From Taudactylus pleione (taxonomy: Eukaryota; Chordata; Amphibia; Anura; Myobatrachidae), in contig JAUIMM010000121.1 of NCBI GenBank assembly GCA_031769625.1, forward strand, positions 11,241,501-11,305,500: a DNA stretch of 64,000 nt. Direction: 5' to 3'. A program made the translations under genes and the position numbers. Shown here piece by piece: positions 1-10,910 of the stretch. The notes below the pieces were generated by a model. It saw only the letters and a program-made list of their open reading frames with translations, made no database searches and was not told where the DNA came from. Position 1 is the stretch's first letter. Every line of letters begins with the position of its first letter.

Positions 1-725
1 CAATCTTATTCACAATACACCACACATAGTGCCCCTGATTCACATTACACCACATAGTAGTGTCCCTTATTCATGTTATGACACACAGTAGTGCCCCTTT
101 TACACAATGCCCACATTAGTGCCCCTTATACACAATGCCCACAGTAGTAGTGCCCCTTATGCAGTGCCCACAGTAGTAGTGCCCCTTATGCAGTGCCTAC
201 ATTAGTGGTGCCACTTATGCAGTACCCACAGTAGTAATGCCCCTTATGCAGTGCCCCCATTAGTAGTGCCCCCAGTGGTAGTGCCCCTTATGCAGTGCCC
301 CCAGTGCTAGTGCCCTTATGCAGTTCCCCCAGTAATGGTGCCCCCTATGCAGTGCCCACAGTAGTGGTGCCCCTTATGTAGTGCCCACAGTAAAAATGCC
401 CCTTATGCAGTGCCCCCCATTAGTAGTTCCCCTTTTGCAGTGCCCCCAGTGGTAGTGCCCCTTCTGCAGAGCCCACAGTAGTAGTGCCCCTTATGCAGTG
501 CCTCCAGTAGTGGTGCTCCTTATGCAATGCCCCCATTAGTAGTCCCCTTTAGTAGGGCCCCCAGTAGTAATTACCCCATTAGTAGTGCCCCAGTAGTAGT
601 GTCCCCATTAATAGTGCCCCCAGTTGTAATGCCCCCAGTTGTTATGCCCAAAGCAGTAATGCTCCCATTACTAGCGTCCCCAGTAGTATGCCCGCAGCAG
701 TAGTGCCCCCATTAGTAGTGCCCTC
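1..725. repeat. Degenerate ~30-bp minisatellite (TGCCCCTTATGCAGTGCCC type)
   Basis: About 700 bases made of imperfect copies of a roughly 30-base unit built from GTGCCCCTTATGCAGTGCCC followed by an AGTAGTA-type spacer. The window starts inside the array, so its left edge is unknown. The same unit recurs briefly at 9480-9545 and, in reverse complement, at about 47250-48010 inside a hAT-type element, so this array may belong to the same mobile family. Short reading frames here are by-products of the repeat. Confidence 0.85.
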
Positions 726-1343
726 AGTCAGGCTCGGACTGGGGTATCGGGAATTCAGGGAATTCACCGGTGGGCCCTGGTGATTCATAGCCAACCCCTC
801 TATCGCGGGAGGGTGGGGCCTAGCACAAATCATCAACCCACTGGCACATTTTACTATAGCAGGCTGTACACAGCAGCTGCTTGCAGGGCAGTGATCAGAG
901 GCAGCTGACTGACCTGGCAGCGGCTACATGCTGCAGGCTCCATCATCACTGACTCCCTTTACCAGAATCAGCAGTTACGTCAGCGGGGGTGGAGGTCAGC
1001 CCAGGCTGCTGCAGGAGACACACATAGTGACAGAGGAGCCAGGTCAGAGGCTGTCTGTGTACTGTCTGACTGACCTGGCTGGCGGCTACAGGTGGCAGGT
1101 GGGTTAATGAGGAACGGGGCAGTGCAGTACAGGGAAATAAATCCCATGAGACTGGGTCAGAGGAGCATGTGCTGAGCTCTGATTGGATAAGGCCAACACA
1201 TGCTCCTCTGATGCGTGATGATCATCTGCAGTGCAGTGTCATGGGAGTAATTCATTCATTGTGGGGCTGTGTCTGCTGCTCTTCTAGCTGACTGTTTCTG
1301 TGGTTCTTCTGGCCGACTGAGGCTGCGGTTCTGACTGACTACA
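726..1343. other. No gene recognised
   Basis: Unique-looking sequence without a supported reading frame. A short inverted pair AGAGGAGCATGTG/CACATGCTCCTCT lies around 1162-1213. Nothing else stands out. Confidence 0.5.
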
Positions 1344-1344
1344 G

Positions 1345-2300
1345 TGAATACTGATCCTTCTGTAACCCATCATTTGCCTCAGACTCTCCTCTATAAATAT
1401 AATGGTCGCAGTGTCCCCTATATCACTCAGTGTCTCTTTTATCTCTCTGTGCCCACTATACATATCTCTGTATCCCATATACCTCAATTTATCCCCTATA
1501 CAAACCCTATGCCACTCTGTATTCTCTACACCTGTGTCCCCATACATATTTTAGTGTCCCTATACCTCTCTTTGTCCTCTAGATTTACGTGTCCCCTATA
1601 CCTATCTCAGTGTTCTCTATACCTATATACCTTATGTCTCTTTGTGTCCCTTATACCCCTGTGTCCCCTATACATATCTCAGTGTCCCCTATGCATCTCT
1701 GTGTCCTCTATACCTATGTCCCTTATACCTATCTCAGTATTTCCTATGCATGTGTCCCTTATACCTCTCTGTGTCCCCTATACCTCTCTGTGGGGTCGAT
1801 TTACTAAGCACTGTTAGGAGACAGAGTGAAAAGTGATAAGGTGCCAGCCAATCAGCTCCTAACTGTCATTTTTCAAACACAGCCTGTGAGATGACAGTTG
1901 GGAGCTGATTGGCTGGCACCTTATCACTTTCTTACCACTTTTCACTCTTTCTCCTAACACAGCTTAGTAAATAGACCCCTGTGTCCCCTATATCTTTTTC
2001 AGTGTGCCCTATACCATTTTCAGTGTTGCTATAACTCTGTATCCCCTATACCTTTTTCAGTGTCCCTTATACTTTTTTCATTGTCCCCTATCACTCTTTC
2101 AATGTCAAGGGTTTTTTTTGTCTCTTAAATTCTCTATCACCCCTTCTCTATCTATTATGCCCCATATACGTATTTCAGTGCCCCCAATATCTATCACTGT
2201 CCTCTATACCTCTCTCAGTCCCCCTATATCTATCACTGTTCTCTATACTCTCTCAGTGCCCCCTATATCTATCACTGTCCTCTGTACCTCTCTCAGGGGC
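1345..2300. repeat. Degenerate ~20-bp minisatellite (TGTCCCCTATACCTCTCTG type)
   Basis: Imperfect tandem copies of a unit like TGTCCCCTATACCTCTCTG, drifting toward TTTTTCAGTGTCCCCTATA in the right half. It is interrupted at 1792-1979 by a palindromic MITE; the same unit resumes directly afterwards, which shows the MITE is the later insertion. The tyrosine/proline/leucine-rich reading frames here are repeat translations, not genes. Confidence 0.8.
1792..1979. mobile_element. Palindromic MITE in minisatellite
   Basis: The segment folds on itself: it begins GGGGTCGATTTACTAAGC and ends with the near reverse complement GCTTAGTAAATAGACCCC, and the inner arms (CAGCCAATCAGCTCC against GGAGCTGATTGGCTG) continue the pairing. 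TGT flanks both ends and could be a 3-bp target duplication, but the surrounding repeat is too simple to be sure. Family is not determinable without a library. Confidence 0.75.
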
Positions 2301-2396
2301 CTATTCATTATGTTAAATATCGAAGCTGGTCCGAAAATGAGCTGTCCCCTTTAGTAGAGGTGATACTTAGCACTGCCGAGTCTGATTTGGCAGTGC

Positions 2397-2765
2397 TACA
2401 GTCATACTTACCTACCCTCCCAATTTGGTCGGGAGCCTCCCGAAAATCCCGGGAAGGCAGGCAAGTCTCCCGGCTGCCGCCGACCCCTCCTGGCCCACCC
2501 CAATTGTTTGTAAAACCCCCGGCAGCGAAGGGGGGCAGTGACGCGATTTGCGTCATTTTGGCACCGCCCCATGCATCACACTGTCTGTAATATCGGCAGT
2601 GTGTAGCGTGGCGGGGCCAAAACGACGTGCTCGCTTGGCTCCGCCCACAAAATGTGTCATTTGGCCGGCCCCGCCCCCGTTTGCTGGCCACACCCCCCGT
2701 AATGCCGATCTGGCTGCTCCCTCCCGGAAGGGGCAGCCAGATAGTCGGCAAGTATGGCTACTGTG
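2397..2765. mobile_element. GC-rich non-autonomous element with terminal inverted repeats
   Basis: The left end reads ACAGTCATACTTACC and the right end GGCAAGTATGGCTACTGTG, which are inverted copies with a two-base gap. The interior is GC-rich with CTCCCGG/CCGGGAG-type internal complementarity. Several overlapping frames on both strands are open because of composition and symmetry; none resembles a protein family. Confidence 0.55.
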
Positions 2766-2910
2766 CATGTGTGAACTTGGGTTCATGCATGCGCAACTTC
2801 CGGTGGTAGGAGGGATGCAAATTCATGTCTTCATGTCTGGGACTCCTTCCCATAGTGAAGCAGCTGCAGTGTGAAGATGGTGAATGCTCCATGGTGCCCC
2901 CTAGCAGATA

Positions 2911-2932
2911 TATATATATATATATATATATA
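2911..2932. repeat. (TA)n microsatellite
   Basis: Uninterrupted TA dinucleotides. Confidence 0.9.
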
Positions 2933-3679
2933 TTAATTATAAATCATCACTTTCCAAAGCATGGTTCATGTTTATATGCAATATAATATATATAAGAAGA
3001 ACACAGGGCCTGATTCAGACCCGGACGCAAGTGGCCGTTCGTTCGTTCAGCGTACGAGCGAAAAAATGTAAAATCAAGCGTTCGCTCGCAGCTAATCTTC
3101 CGCCCCATAGTCTCACAACCCCTCCTCTAGCTAGCGAACGTTCAAAATAGCGACCGTCTGTCTCCTCTTTGATGCAGGGAACGCTCGCACAAGTCAAATC
3201 CGGAAGTGGGCCTGTCATTTATCGTTTGCCTGCTATTTCATTCTGCAAGCATACTTGAATCGATTAATAGCAATCAGTATAATCATTAGCTTAATTGGTA
3301 TTCACATCTTTGCATTCGGGTTTTTTTTACAATGTCAATAAACTTTATTTTTGTTCGTGTGTGTCATTCCTTCCGCAGAATACGTACGTTTGTACCAAGG
3401 GGATGGTTTTTCAAATGTTAGTTAGTTTGAATGCTACTATTGTTTTGCGTTTGTTTATATGCAGATTTTTCAGCTTTATTAATAATATTTTAATTAGCTT
3501 ACGCATGTCACTCCATCAAGCCTATCATAACTCACATTATATTTGTGAGGGTGTAGGTCACATGACTCATACAATAACCAATAGAATGCTTTCTGTTAAT
3601 TTTCAAAGTACATTAGCCAATCAAATTTTTTCTGGGACCTTTATTAAAACTGTTTTGTGTGGAAAAAATCATTGCCATC

Positions 3680-3928
3680 ATGAGAGCCACAGCATTTTGT
3701 CGCCACGAACTCCTGGTCCTCACAGATGTGATGGACCAGAGAATAACCTAACATCCGACCCCCATCACTAACCTCCGCAAGCGGAAAGCCTATGCGGAGG
3801 TGCGGCGCCGGTTGCGTACATTGGGCTACCGCCGCAATATCGGCCAGCTCGAAAGGCGATGGTCTGATCTACGCCGTAGATCACCACGCCTTTTGGCCAA
3901 TTTGCGTTAGCAAATTGTTGAAAGTAAG
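3680..3928 (+). pseudogene. Broken Myb/SANT-like exon (Myb A) of Harbinger-1
   Basis: Translation from the ATG at 3680 gives a Myb/SANT-like segment recognisable by LRKRKAYAEVRRRLR and QLERRWSDLRRRSP, close to the intact exon at 56774-57047. It is broken by an in-frame TAA about 23 codons in and a TAG near the end. The sequence AGTAAGTG at the end resembles the splice donor that follows the intact copy. No downstream exons matching the intact gene are visible in this element, so this is a relic of the DNA-binding partner of the Harbinger transposase. Confidence 0.7.
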
Positions 3929-3959
3929 TGTTTTTTTTTTTTTTTAACATTTTAAATGT

Positions 3960-4145
3960 AAGCATACCTGCATGTGCATGTTTCCCGTATAGCCCTGTTT
4001 CTTTATTTAGGACATACCTGCGTGTGCATGTTTTCCGTATAGCCCTGTTTCTTTATTTAGGACATACCTGCGTGTGCATGTTTTCCATATAGCCCTGTTT
4101 CTTTATTTAGGACATACCTGCGTGTGCATGTTTTCCGTATAGCAT
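3960..4145. repeat. 50-bp tandem repeat, about 4 copies
   Basis: Four successive copies of a 50-base unit starting ACATACCTGCGTGTGCATG and ending CTGTTTCTTTATTTAG; the last is cut by a poly-T run. Lies between the Myb A relic and the transposase stump. Confidence 0.9.
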
Positions 4146-4318
4146 TTTTTTTTTTTTTTTTTTAAATTTTTGGGTGTATAAATTTTGAAATTCCAAAATA
4201 AAATATTTAATAATATAAATTTTTATCCATCATTTAGGGGGCTGAGCGCAGACTACGACGTCTACGATGTCAACAACGTCGGGCTCGTCCCCTATCCCCC
4301 ACTCCCACCCAAACCTCC

Positions 4319-4639
4319 TCACCGCAACCTTCCCCAAATTCCGGCAACTATTCCCACAGTGGTTTGAAAGGATCCTGAGGCACAAAAATGTAACACCGAC
4401 ATTAATTGCGTAAGTGGTGGTATTGCTGTAGGACTGTCAATTTGCCGTTCAAGATCACTCTCTATTAGTGAGAGAGTGTCTATGATGATTTGTGGAGGAA
4501 GACGGTATCGTCTTAATACCTCATCATCTGGCATTCCAAAAAGGGTGACACATGTTCTATATATCTGGGGCCTTGCATGCCTACGAGGCCTACGCCTGGG
4601 ACGAAGTTGAGGTTGGTCGGGTTCTGGAACCATGGCCAA
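4319..4639 (-). pseudogene. Truncated HARBI1-like DDE transposase, N-terminal part only
   Basis: The 106-codon frame matches the first ~105 residues of the intact transposase at 59155-60256: shared motifs include IYRTCVTLFGMP, the YRLPP.II.DTLS.I..DLE..I stretch and HFCASGSFQTTVG. In the family this N-terminal helical region precedes the DDE nuclease core. Here the frame runs off into unrelated sequence straight after SFQTTVG, so all three catalytic acidic residues are absent. It is most simply an internal deletion inside Harbinger-1. The reading frame that remains is open, which suggests the deletion is not very old, but no function is expected. Confidence 0.8.
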
Positions 4640-5631
4640 TATAAAACGACCAACATCAACCTGAAATAGTAAGCCAGGTAGTTATTGTTTTAGACAAATA
4701 TACTTATCTTTTCTAAGAAATCCAAAGATGCTTACAGGCCGGGGACTTGTCATGAGTAGAACAACCTACATTTCAAAAGTAGAAAATATTTTTCTCTTTT
4801 TTTTAAAAAATTTGGATTGTAAACACATTTTTGGGGGGTAAAAAAAATAGAGAAGGGAGCACACATTAGTTCGGAAAATCACACGCTACATTTAGTGGGA
4901 AAACATGATTTTACAATGAAAAATTCAAAACACATTAGTGCGCTAAATAGTACGCAACTTTTACAGTTAAATAAGGAGACATTAGTGCGCTAAATAGTAT
5001 GTTCATTTTAAATTAAAAACAACTCAAACATTATTTTGCAAAAGAGTACACTATATTTATTGGTAAGACATGATTGGTCCAAGAAAAAAAACAAGATTAC
5101 TTAGCGAAACATATGCGAAGACCAACACATCGAAATTGTAACTTCATGAAACTAAAAACACTTACCAAAAACAGACAAATATCCCAAAGTACAAAAACTT
5201 CAATGGGGCAATGCCAAAATAACTGTAAAAAAATAAATAAAATAAAAAAATTAGTACAAACATTTGTAAACTATTTACTATTATTTTTTACGGTGGTTTT
5301 TAAAAAGACTTACTCAAAAAAAAGCTAAAGAAAAAAGCTAAACAATAAAAAAAAGCAAACGGAAATTAAATAAGTAAGAAAACAAAACAAGACAAAAATC
5401 CTCCTAAAACTCCAAAATTCGCTAACAATCAACTCCTACGCAAAACCTCCAACATTCATAACACGCCACCTCGACACACCAAGCCATAAATAGTCTTTAT
5501 TTTCCTGCTCAAATTAAGGACAGACAATAGGAGCGCGCAATCAATGATGCGGACGAATAATGCTGACGCATGTATAAAAAAGTCACTGAAAACCCCAATC
5601 GGTCTGCTGTAGTGAGACCTGAAAGTCAAAA

Positions 5632-6917
5632 ATGGCTACGGAGCAGCAAAGCACTGGCCAAGAGGCGCCAGGTAAGTATTTGTCTTTTTTGGACTAAAGG
5701 ATTATGTTTAACAATAATTTTGGTAACGTTTTACATTATAATTTTTACAATCTTTTTTAAAAAAAAGGAGTGGAGGATGCCATGGAAGAGGTTGCTGGGC
5801 CTAGTAGGCCAACTAAACAAAAAAAAAAAAAAAAAGGCAGCCACAATTCACAAGAAAGGAGATGGAGGTTTTGGTGCAAATGTGCAATGACAACCTGCCA
5901 CAGGCACCAAGGAATATGGATGCAAGCCAGAAATGGAAAATGTGGGATGACATAGCCAATGCTGTCAATAGGGTGGGTGAGTTTGAACGTTCAACCCGGG
6001 AGGTCAAACGCCGGTACGTAAAAACGACATTTGATAAAAAAATTGTTTACAGGTCCAAATACTGCAGGAATAATGCCAACTTTTTAACCCACAGATGGAG
6101 CGACTTCAAATATCGGCTTAAGCAAAAACTGGCTGATAGGGCTAGGCATGCAGGAGGGACAGGTGGGGGTCCCTCCCCTGTGTCACTGGAGCTCACCGAT
6201 TTGGAGGAGATGGTGCAGGGGTGTGTGCAGGATGAGGTGGTGTTTGGCGTGTCGAACATGGATACCGACATGTCAGACTCTGCAGCTCCTCATGTTGGCC
6301 AAGGTAAATGTAGTAATGTTAACAACTCAGAAATGTGTTTGGGACAATATCTAGATTCTAATGTTACTCTTTTCTCTTTTTTCTCACAGAGACACAGGCG
6401 GATGAGTCTGCTCCAGAGGGGAGCTTTGGCCGCAGAATTTCTGCTGGCTCTGCAGGGGAGGAAGCAGTAGATCCGCCTGGGGACCCTGTGGCAGACAGTC
6501 CAGGGCATTCCCCCTCGCAGGCAGTGGCCCTCCTCACTGATCTCAATATTAAAACGGATCAGCACTCCGAGATTCTGCTGAGGCTGGACGCCAGTCTGCT
6601 ACGGGTGGCGGACGCCCTGGAGCAAAGTGCTGCGGCCAACGTGACCATTGCTAAGGCCCTGGCGGAAAAAACTGGGGCCAACGTCCGAATAGCAAATGCC
6701 CTGGAGCATGCTCGTTCACCAGCAGATGTTGGAGCCAGCCTCCCTTCCTGCCGGAACATCAGAACCCTCCACCTCGGGCACAACAACAGCCATCCCTCCA
6801 AATGTGCCTAGCCCTATGCCTAGTCCAGAGGACACAACATCTGTCTCTGGACAGGCCAGCCGAAGGACCTCCCGGACCCGTTCAGGCTCCCTCCCTACCC
6901 CGGCCAAAAGGCGATGA
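5632..6917 (+). pseudogene. NAIF1-like Myb/SANT protein gene (Myb B), multi-exon, frameshifted
   Basis: Inferred exon 1 begins at the ATG at 5632 and ends before GTAAGT (about 5671). Exon 2 begins after a poly-A/AG acceptor near 5768, encodes a lysine-rich stretch and then the Myb/SANT core (FTRKEMEVLVQ, WDDIANAVN, STREVKRR) to 6013. A GTACGT...CCCACAG intron of 81 bases (6014-6094) leads to exon 3, which restores the diagnostic WSDFKYRLKQKLA and the ARHAGGTGGGP segment typical of NAIF1-type Harbinger partners. A donor at 6304 and acceptor at 6388-6389 lead to exon 4 with a helical, Ala/Leu-rich region and a Ser/Thr/Arg-rich tail ending AKRR. Two frame breaks are visible: in the poly-A run near 5820-5837, and around 6735-6760. 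In the family such proteins bind transposon ends and carry the transposase to the nucleus. Confidence 0.7.
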
Positions 6918-8013
6918 CAGCACTGGCTAATTTTCCCACAATCCTTCTCTGTGTTTGCCCCATATTCCTTAATGCCCAAAACCTCCCTCTCCTTTCTTGT
7001 GAATTGTTTTTAAAATTTGTTTGTGTTTTTCAAATGCCACTTTTTTGTTTGTGTGTTTCTAAAATATTTTGTTTATTGTTTTTACGATATCCAGATTTTA
7101 TTTTTGAAAAAAAAAAAAAAAAAAAAAAAAGTGACCCAAAAAAAATACTGTTTAAAATCTGCACAATTCTATTGGTAATTTTTTAATAAAACTGGTTAAA
7201 AGGTAATCACGCAAACAAAATTACAAACAATACAACGGAAATCTAAACATTATTTTGGCAAAAAAAAGCCAAGGGTTAAAAACAATTTATGAGTTTTAAT
7301 TAACACTTAGCAAAAAAACAAAAAGGATGATTGTTTTCTTTGCCCCTAAAAAATGAAGAAAAAGAACAAACATGCGTACAATATTGTTGCCCTAAAAAAT
7401 TAAAAAAACAAATGTGGCAAAAACACGCAATTTTTAAATATTTTTGTAAGCTAATTGATTGTATAACCCAGAAATTAGCAGCTGAGTAGTTCACCTGCGT
7501 ATGGTTTTTTGCTACAAAAAAAAAAAAGCTATTTGCTAAACACCTTACAAGCATTTTTAAAATTCAACACTGATTGTTTTTGTGGCATCAATTGATAAAT
7601 TGAAAGAGCATCGATGTGCCTCGGGAAGGACGAAGAGACCATCGTCATTGCGGTAGAGTATACCAGCCCACAAGCTGAGCGAGCAGTTTTAATGGAAAGG
7701 GGATCAGTCAGTGACGTATCACTTTTTCCGTTCACATTGGCCGTTCGCATCAGATAATTTATGTACGCCCCAAAAACGCCTCGACACGCCTGCGTTTTCC
7801 CATCTCCACCCCCGTCACCGCCCCAAAACGGACAGTTCTGTCTATCACATTTTACATGTCACTTCCTGTTCACTATTCAACGAATGACTGGAAAAATGAT
7901 CGCAATCAGCCGTACGCACATGCGCACTGTTACACCGACGCATGCGTGGTTTTACAACATCGGATGACTAAGAGCGTACGGCTGCTTACGAGCGGCTCTG
8001 AATGAGGGCCACA

Positions 8014-8656
8014 GTATGAAAAGAGAATATAGATGGTATGAAAGACATTCTGTGCCTATTTAGTTTAATGCTAAATTAATCCCAGGATAAACCAGTTTAT
8101 TTTTAATCACATTTAAATTACTCTAGCCATTCAGTCAGCTCCAAATGGTGAACAAAATTTAGCATCGATAGCATTTGTACTTCATTCAGCAGCATTGGCT
8201 GGCATACAAGGTAAATAAAGAAACAGGAAGGTGAGATTTAACAGGACTTCAAGGGGTCAATTCAATTGTTTTCTCGCACCCGATCTCCCGTCTAAAGTGA
8301 CGGGAGATCGCTGGACGAGATTCAATTGATTAGAATATTGCGCCCAATGAGGTTGGGTTTAGCCGCGTAAAACAAATACACCCGACCAAAGTGCTGGGCG
8401 CGATCACGAAAAGTGCTGTTTGGGTGCCTAAACGGGTTACTTTTCACACATTTCAGCTTGCCACCCCTGGAGAGTATATATAATGGGAGGTGCTACCTGT
8501 GGAGACTATTGTTGCAAACACAAGAAAAGAAAGCACAAGTGCACAACTCCAACATTACTAATTATATATAATAAATTATGCAATAGAGTTTTGCAATACA
8601 TAGAGGTTTTAGCATAATCATGGCCATGGTTATGGTCCTACCCACCACGCCCAGGT
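8014..8656. other. No gene; MITE-like sequence
   Basis: AT-rich DNA. Around 8255-8450 is a block beginning GGGTCAATTCAATTG that contains short inverted pairs (TCTCCCGTC/GACGGGAGA), a style common to frog MITEs, but I cannot define both ends. Confidence 0.4.
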
Positions 8657-8873
8657 AACCTCTGAGGGTAGGTCCCTAACCTACTGAGGCTGAAATCCAG
8701 AGCACAGGACACCCCCAAACAGGCCCAGCTGAGCCACCCCAGGGTATCTCTTATCTATCTTACACTTTCTTACATTATGGTGATGCCCTGGGGTGGCTCA
8801 GCTGGGCCTGTTTGGGGGTGTCCTGTGCTCTGGATTTCAGCCTCAGTAGGTTAGGGACCTACCCTCAGAGGTT
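8657..8873. repeat. Perfect 88-bp inverted repeat with 41-bp loop
   Basis: The arm at 8657-8744 (AACCTCTGAGGGTAGG...CCCCAGGG) is exactly reverse-complementary to 8786-8873, with a 41-base AT-rich loop between. A transcript would fold into a long perfect hairpin. There is no coding capacity. Flanks TAACC / TTTACCC extend the symmetry imperfectly. Confidence 0.95.
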
Positions 8874-9779
8874 TACCCACTCTGCACCCCCCTTACAGTG
8901 CAGTTCTATTAACCCTCTGCGGCACCTTGCACTGTGTGATCTTTCCAGACTGACACACATAACAGACCTCTGACATATCCTGCACACAGCCGACTATTCT
9001 GATACAGAACAATGTAAGTTGTTGCTGGTACCTGGATAATGTAAGTTGTTGCGGGTTGCAACAGCTGGCACAGTGACAGAAATAAATGCCCATTGCCCCA
9101 GGTAGTGAGGGGGTAAATGGGGGCAGTGGATACACTGCATCACAGAAGCAGCAGCAGTATTACTCTTCATGAAGTTCCCCCAGCAGAACTGCAAAGTTTG
9201 TTTAGCCGGGAAGCTGTAAACAGACACTGCGGGTGCTGGAGGCCCCCCGAGAGGGTTGCTGAAGAATAATGCTCTTCCTTGTAAGTTGCATGATTCCTGA
9301 AGTGTACAGAGAGGAGGAATTACCCTCAACACCCCACTCCACTGGCTTCAAGCTGACTGATCAGAGAGCTGAGCTCCGATCACTACAGCCGCCAGCCTGC
9401 AGAGCCGTGGAATGCCCCTAGGCATTCCAGATTCCCTAGGCATTTGCTTAGAATGCCTATGCCTAGGGCCAGCTCAAACCCCAGTGGTAATGCCCCCAGT
9501 GGTAATGCCCCCAATAGTAGTGCCCCCAATAGTAGTGCCTCTTACACAAAAAGAAACACAAAAGAGAAAACACACTACTTACCTTAAGCCCCGCTTCTGC
9601 GTCCGCTGCCGTCCGACTGCAGTGCTCCTCGGATCTATGGGACAGACATCATGACATCTCTCCCTTCAACCACTGAGGGAGCCAGAAGGCAAATAGACTC
9701 CAGCCCGACAGCACTGACTGGCCGGGTAAGTTGGGGTGGAGAAATATAATTGACGGAACGTCGTTCCTCCCCGTTCCGG
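8874..9779. other. No gene; short block of shared minisatellite unit
   Basis: Mostly unique sequence. At 9480-9545 there are four copies of a CAGTGGTAATGCCCC-type unit, the same motif family as 1-725. A nearby segment (9405-9470) repeats CCTAGGCATTC variants. No reading frame resembles a known protein. Confidence 0.5.
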
Positions 9780-10910
9780 CCCACTTTAACCCCTGGTGAC
9801 GTCAGATAGTAGTAGTAGAGTAGTATGGTGATAGCACATAGTAGTAGCAGAGTAGTATGGTGACGGCAGATAGAAGTATCAGTGTAGTATGGTGACGGCA
9901 GATAGAAGTAGCAGAGTAGTATGATTATGGCAGATAGTAATAGCAGAGTAATATGGTGATGGCAGATAGTAGCAGAGTAATATGGTGACGGCAGGTAATA
10001 GTAGCAGAGTAATATGGTGACGGCAAAAAAGTAATAACAGTAGTATGGTGAAGGCAGATAGTAGCAGAGTAGTATGGTGACAGCAGATAGTAGTAGCAGT
10101 GTAGTATGGTGACGGCAGATAATAGTAGCAGACTAGTATGGGGACAGCATATATTAGTAGCAGAGTAGTATGATGAGGGCAGTTAGTAGTAGCAGAGTAA
10201 TATGGTGACAGCAGATAGTAGTAGTAGAGTAGTATGGTGACGGCAGGTAGTAGAAGCAGAGTAGTATGGTGGCAGCAGTTGGTAGTAGCAGAGTAGTATG
10301 ATGACAGCAGAAATCTGTTGCAGAGTAGTATGCTGACAGCATTTAGTAGTAGCAGAGTAGTATGGTGACAGCAGATATCTATAACAGAGTAGTATGGTGA
10401 CGGCAGGTAGTAGTAGCAGAGTAGTATGGTGGCGGCAGTTGGTAGTAGCAGAGTAGTATGGTGATGACAGTTAGAAGTAGCGGAGTGGTATGGTGACAGC
10501 AGATTGCAATAGTGAAGCAGTTCAGTGACAAAAGATAGTAGTAGCGGAGTAGTATTGTGATGGTAAATAGCAGTAGCGGAGCGGTATAGTGACGCAAATA
10601 GCAGTAGAAAAGTGGTATGGTGACAGCAGATAGCATTAGCAGATTGGCATGGTGATGGGAGATAGCAGTAGCAGAGTGGTATGGTGATGGCAGATAGCAG
10701 TAGCGGAGTGGCATGGTGACGGCAGATAGCAGTAATGGAGTTGTATAGTGTTGGCAGATAGCAGTAGCAGAGTGGTATGTGACGGCAGGTAGTTGTAGCA
10801 GAGTGGTATGTGAAGGCAGGTAGTTGTAGCAGAGTGGTATGGGGACGGCAGGTATTAATGTAGTAGCAGAGTAGTATGGTGTCAGCAGATAGTAGTAGTA
10901 GAGTAAAGCT
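9780..10910. repeat. ~32-bp minisatellite (AGTAGCAGAGTAGTATGGTG type)
   Basis: About 1.1 kb, some 35 imperfect copies of a unit like AGTAGCAGAGTAGTATGGTG followed by ACGGCAGAT. The same unit occurs about 1.5 times at 27937-27985, followed there as here by AAAGCTGTCACAGATAT, so the array is an expansion inside a dispersed repeat. The long minus-strand Tyr/Leu/Thr-rich frame across it is a repeat translation. Confidence 0.9.

Larger units (their letters stand above)
3006..8010. mobile_element. PIF/Harbinger DNA transposon, complete ends, inactive (Harbinger-1)
   Basis: The left end GGGCCTGATTCAGA and the inverted right end (reverse complement GGCCCTCATTCAGA) match at 12 of 14 positions, and ACA occurs on both sides (3003-3005 and 8011-8013) as a 3-bp target duplication, as expected for PIF/Harbinger. 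Inside, in order, are a broken Myb/SANT exon on the plus strand (about 3680-3928), a four-copy 50-bp repeat (3960-4145), a stump of the DDE transposase on the minus strand (4319-4639), and a multi-exon NAIF1-like Myb/SANT gene on the plus strand (5632-6917). The DDE catalytic region is missing, so the element cannot supply its own transposase. Its left Myb exon and transposase are close relatives of those in the element starting at 56112. The rest is AT-rich with poly-A and poly-T runs. Confidence 0.85.

Noticed and set aside
1344..2354. 157-codon and overlapping Tyr/Pro/Leu/Ser-rich frames
   Set aside because: Translation of the TGTCCCCTATACC minisatellite in several frames at once.
2308..2874. 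Overlapping frames of 60-147 codons on both strands
   Set aside because: Compositional effect of a GC-rich inverted-repeat element.
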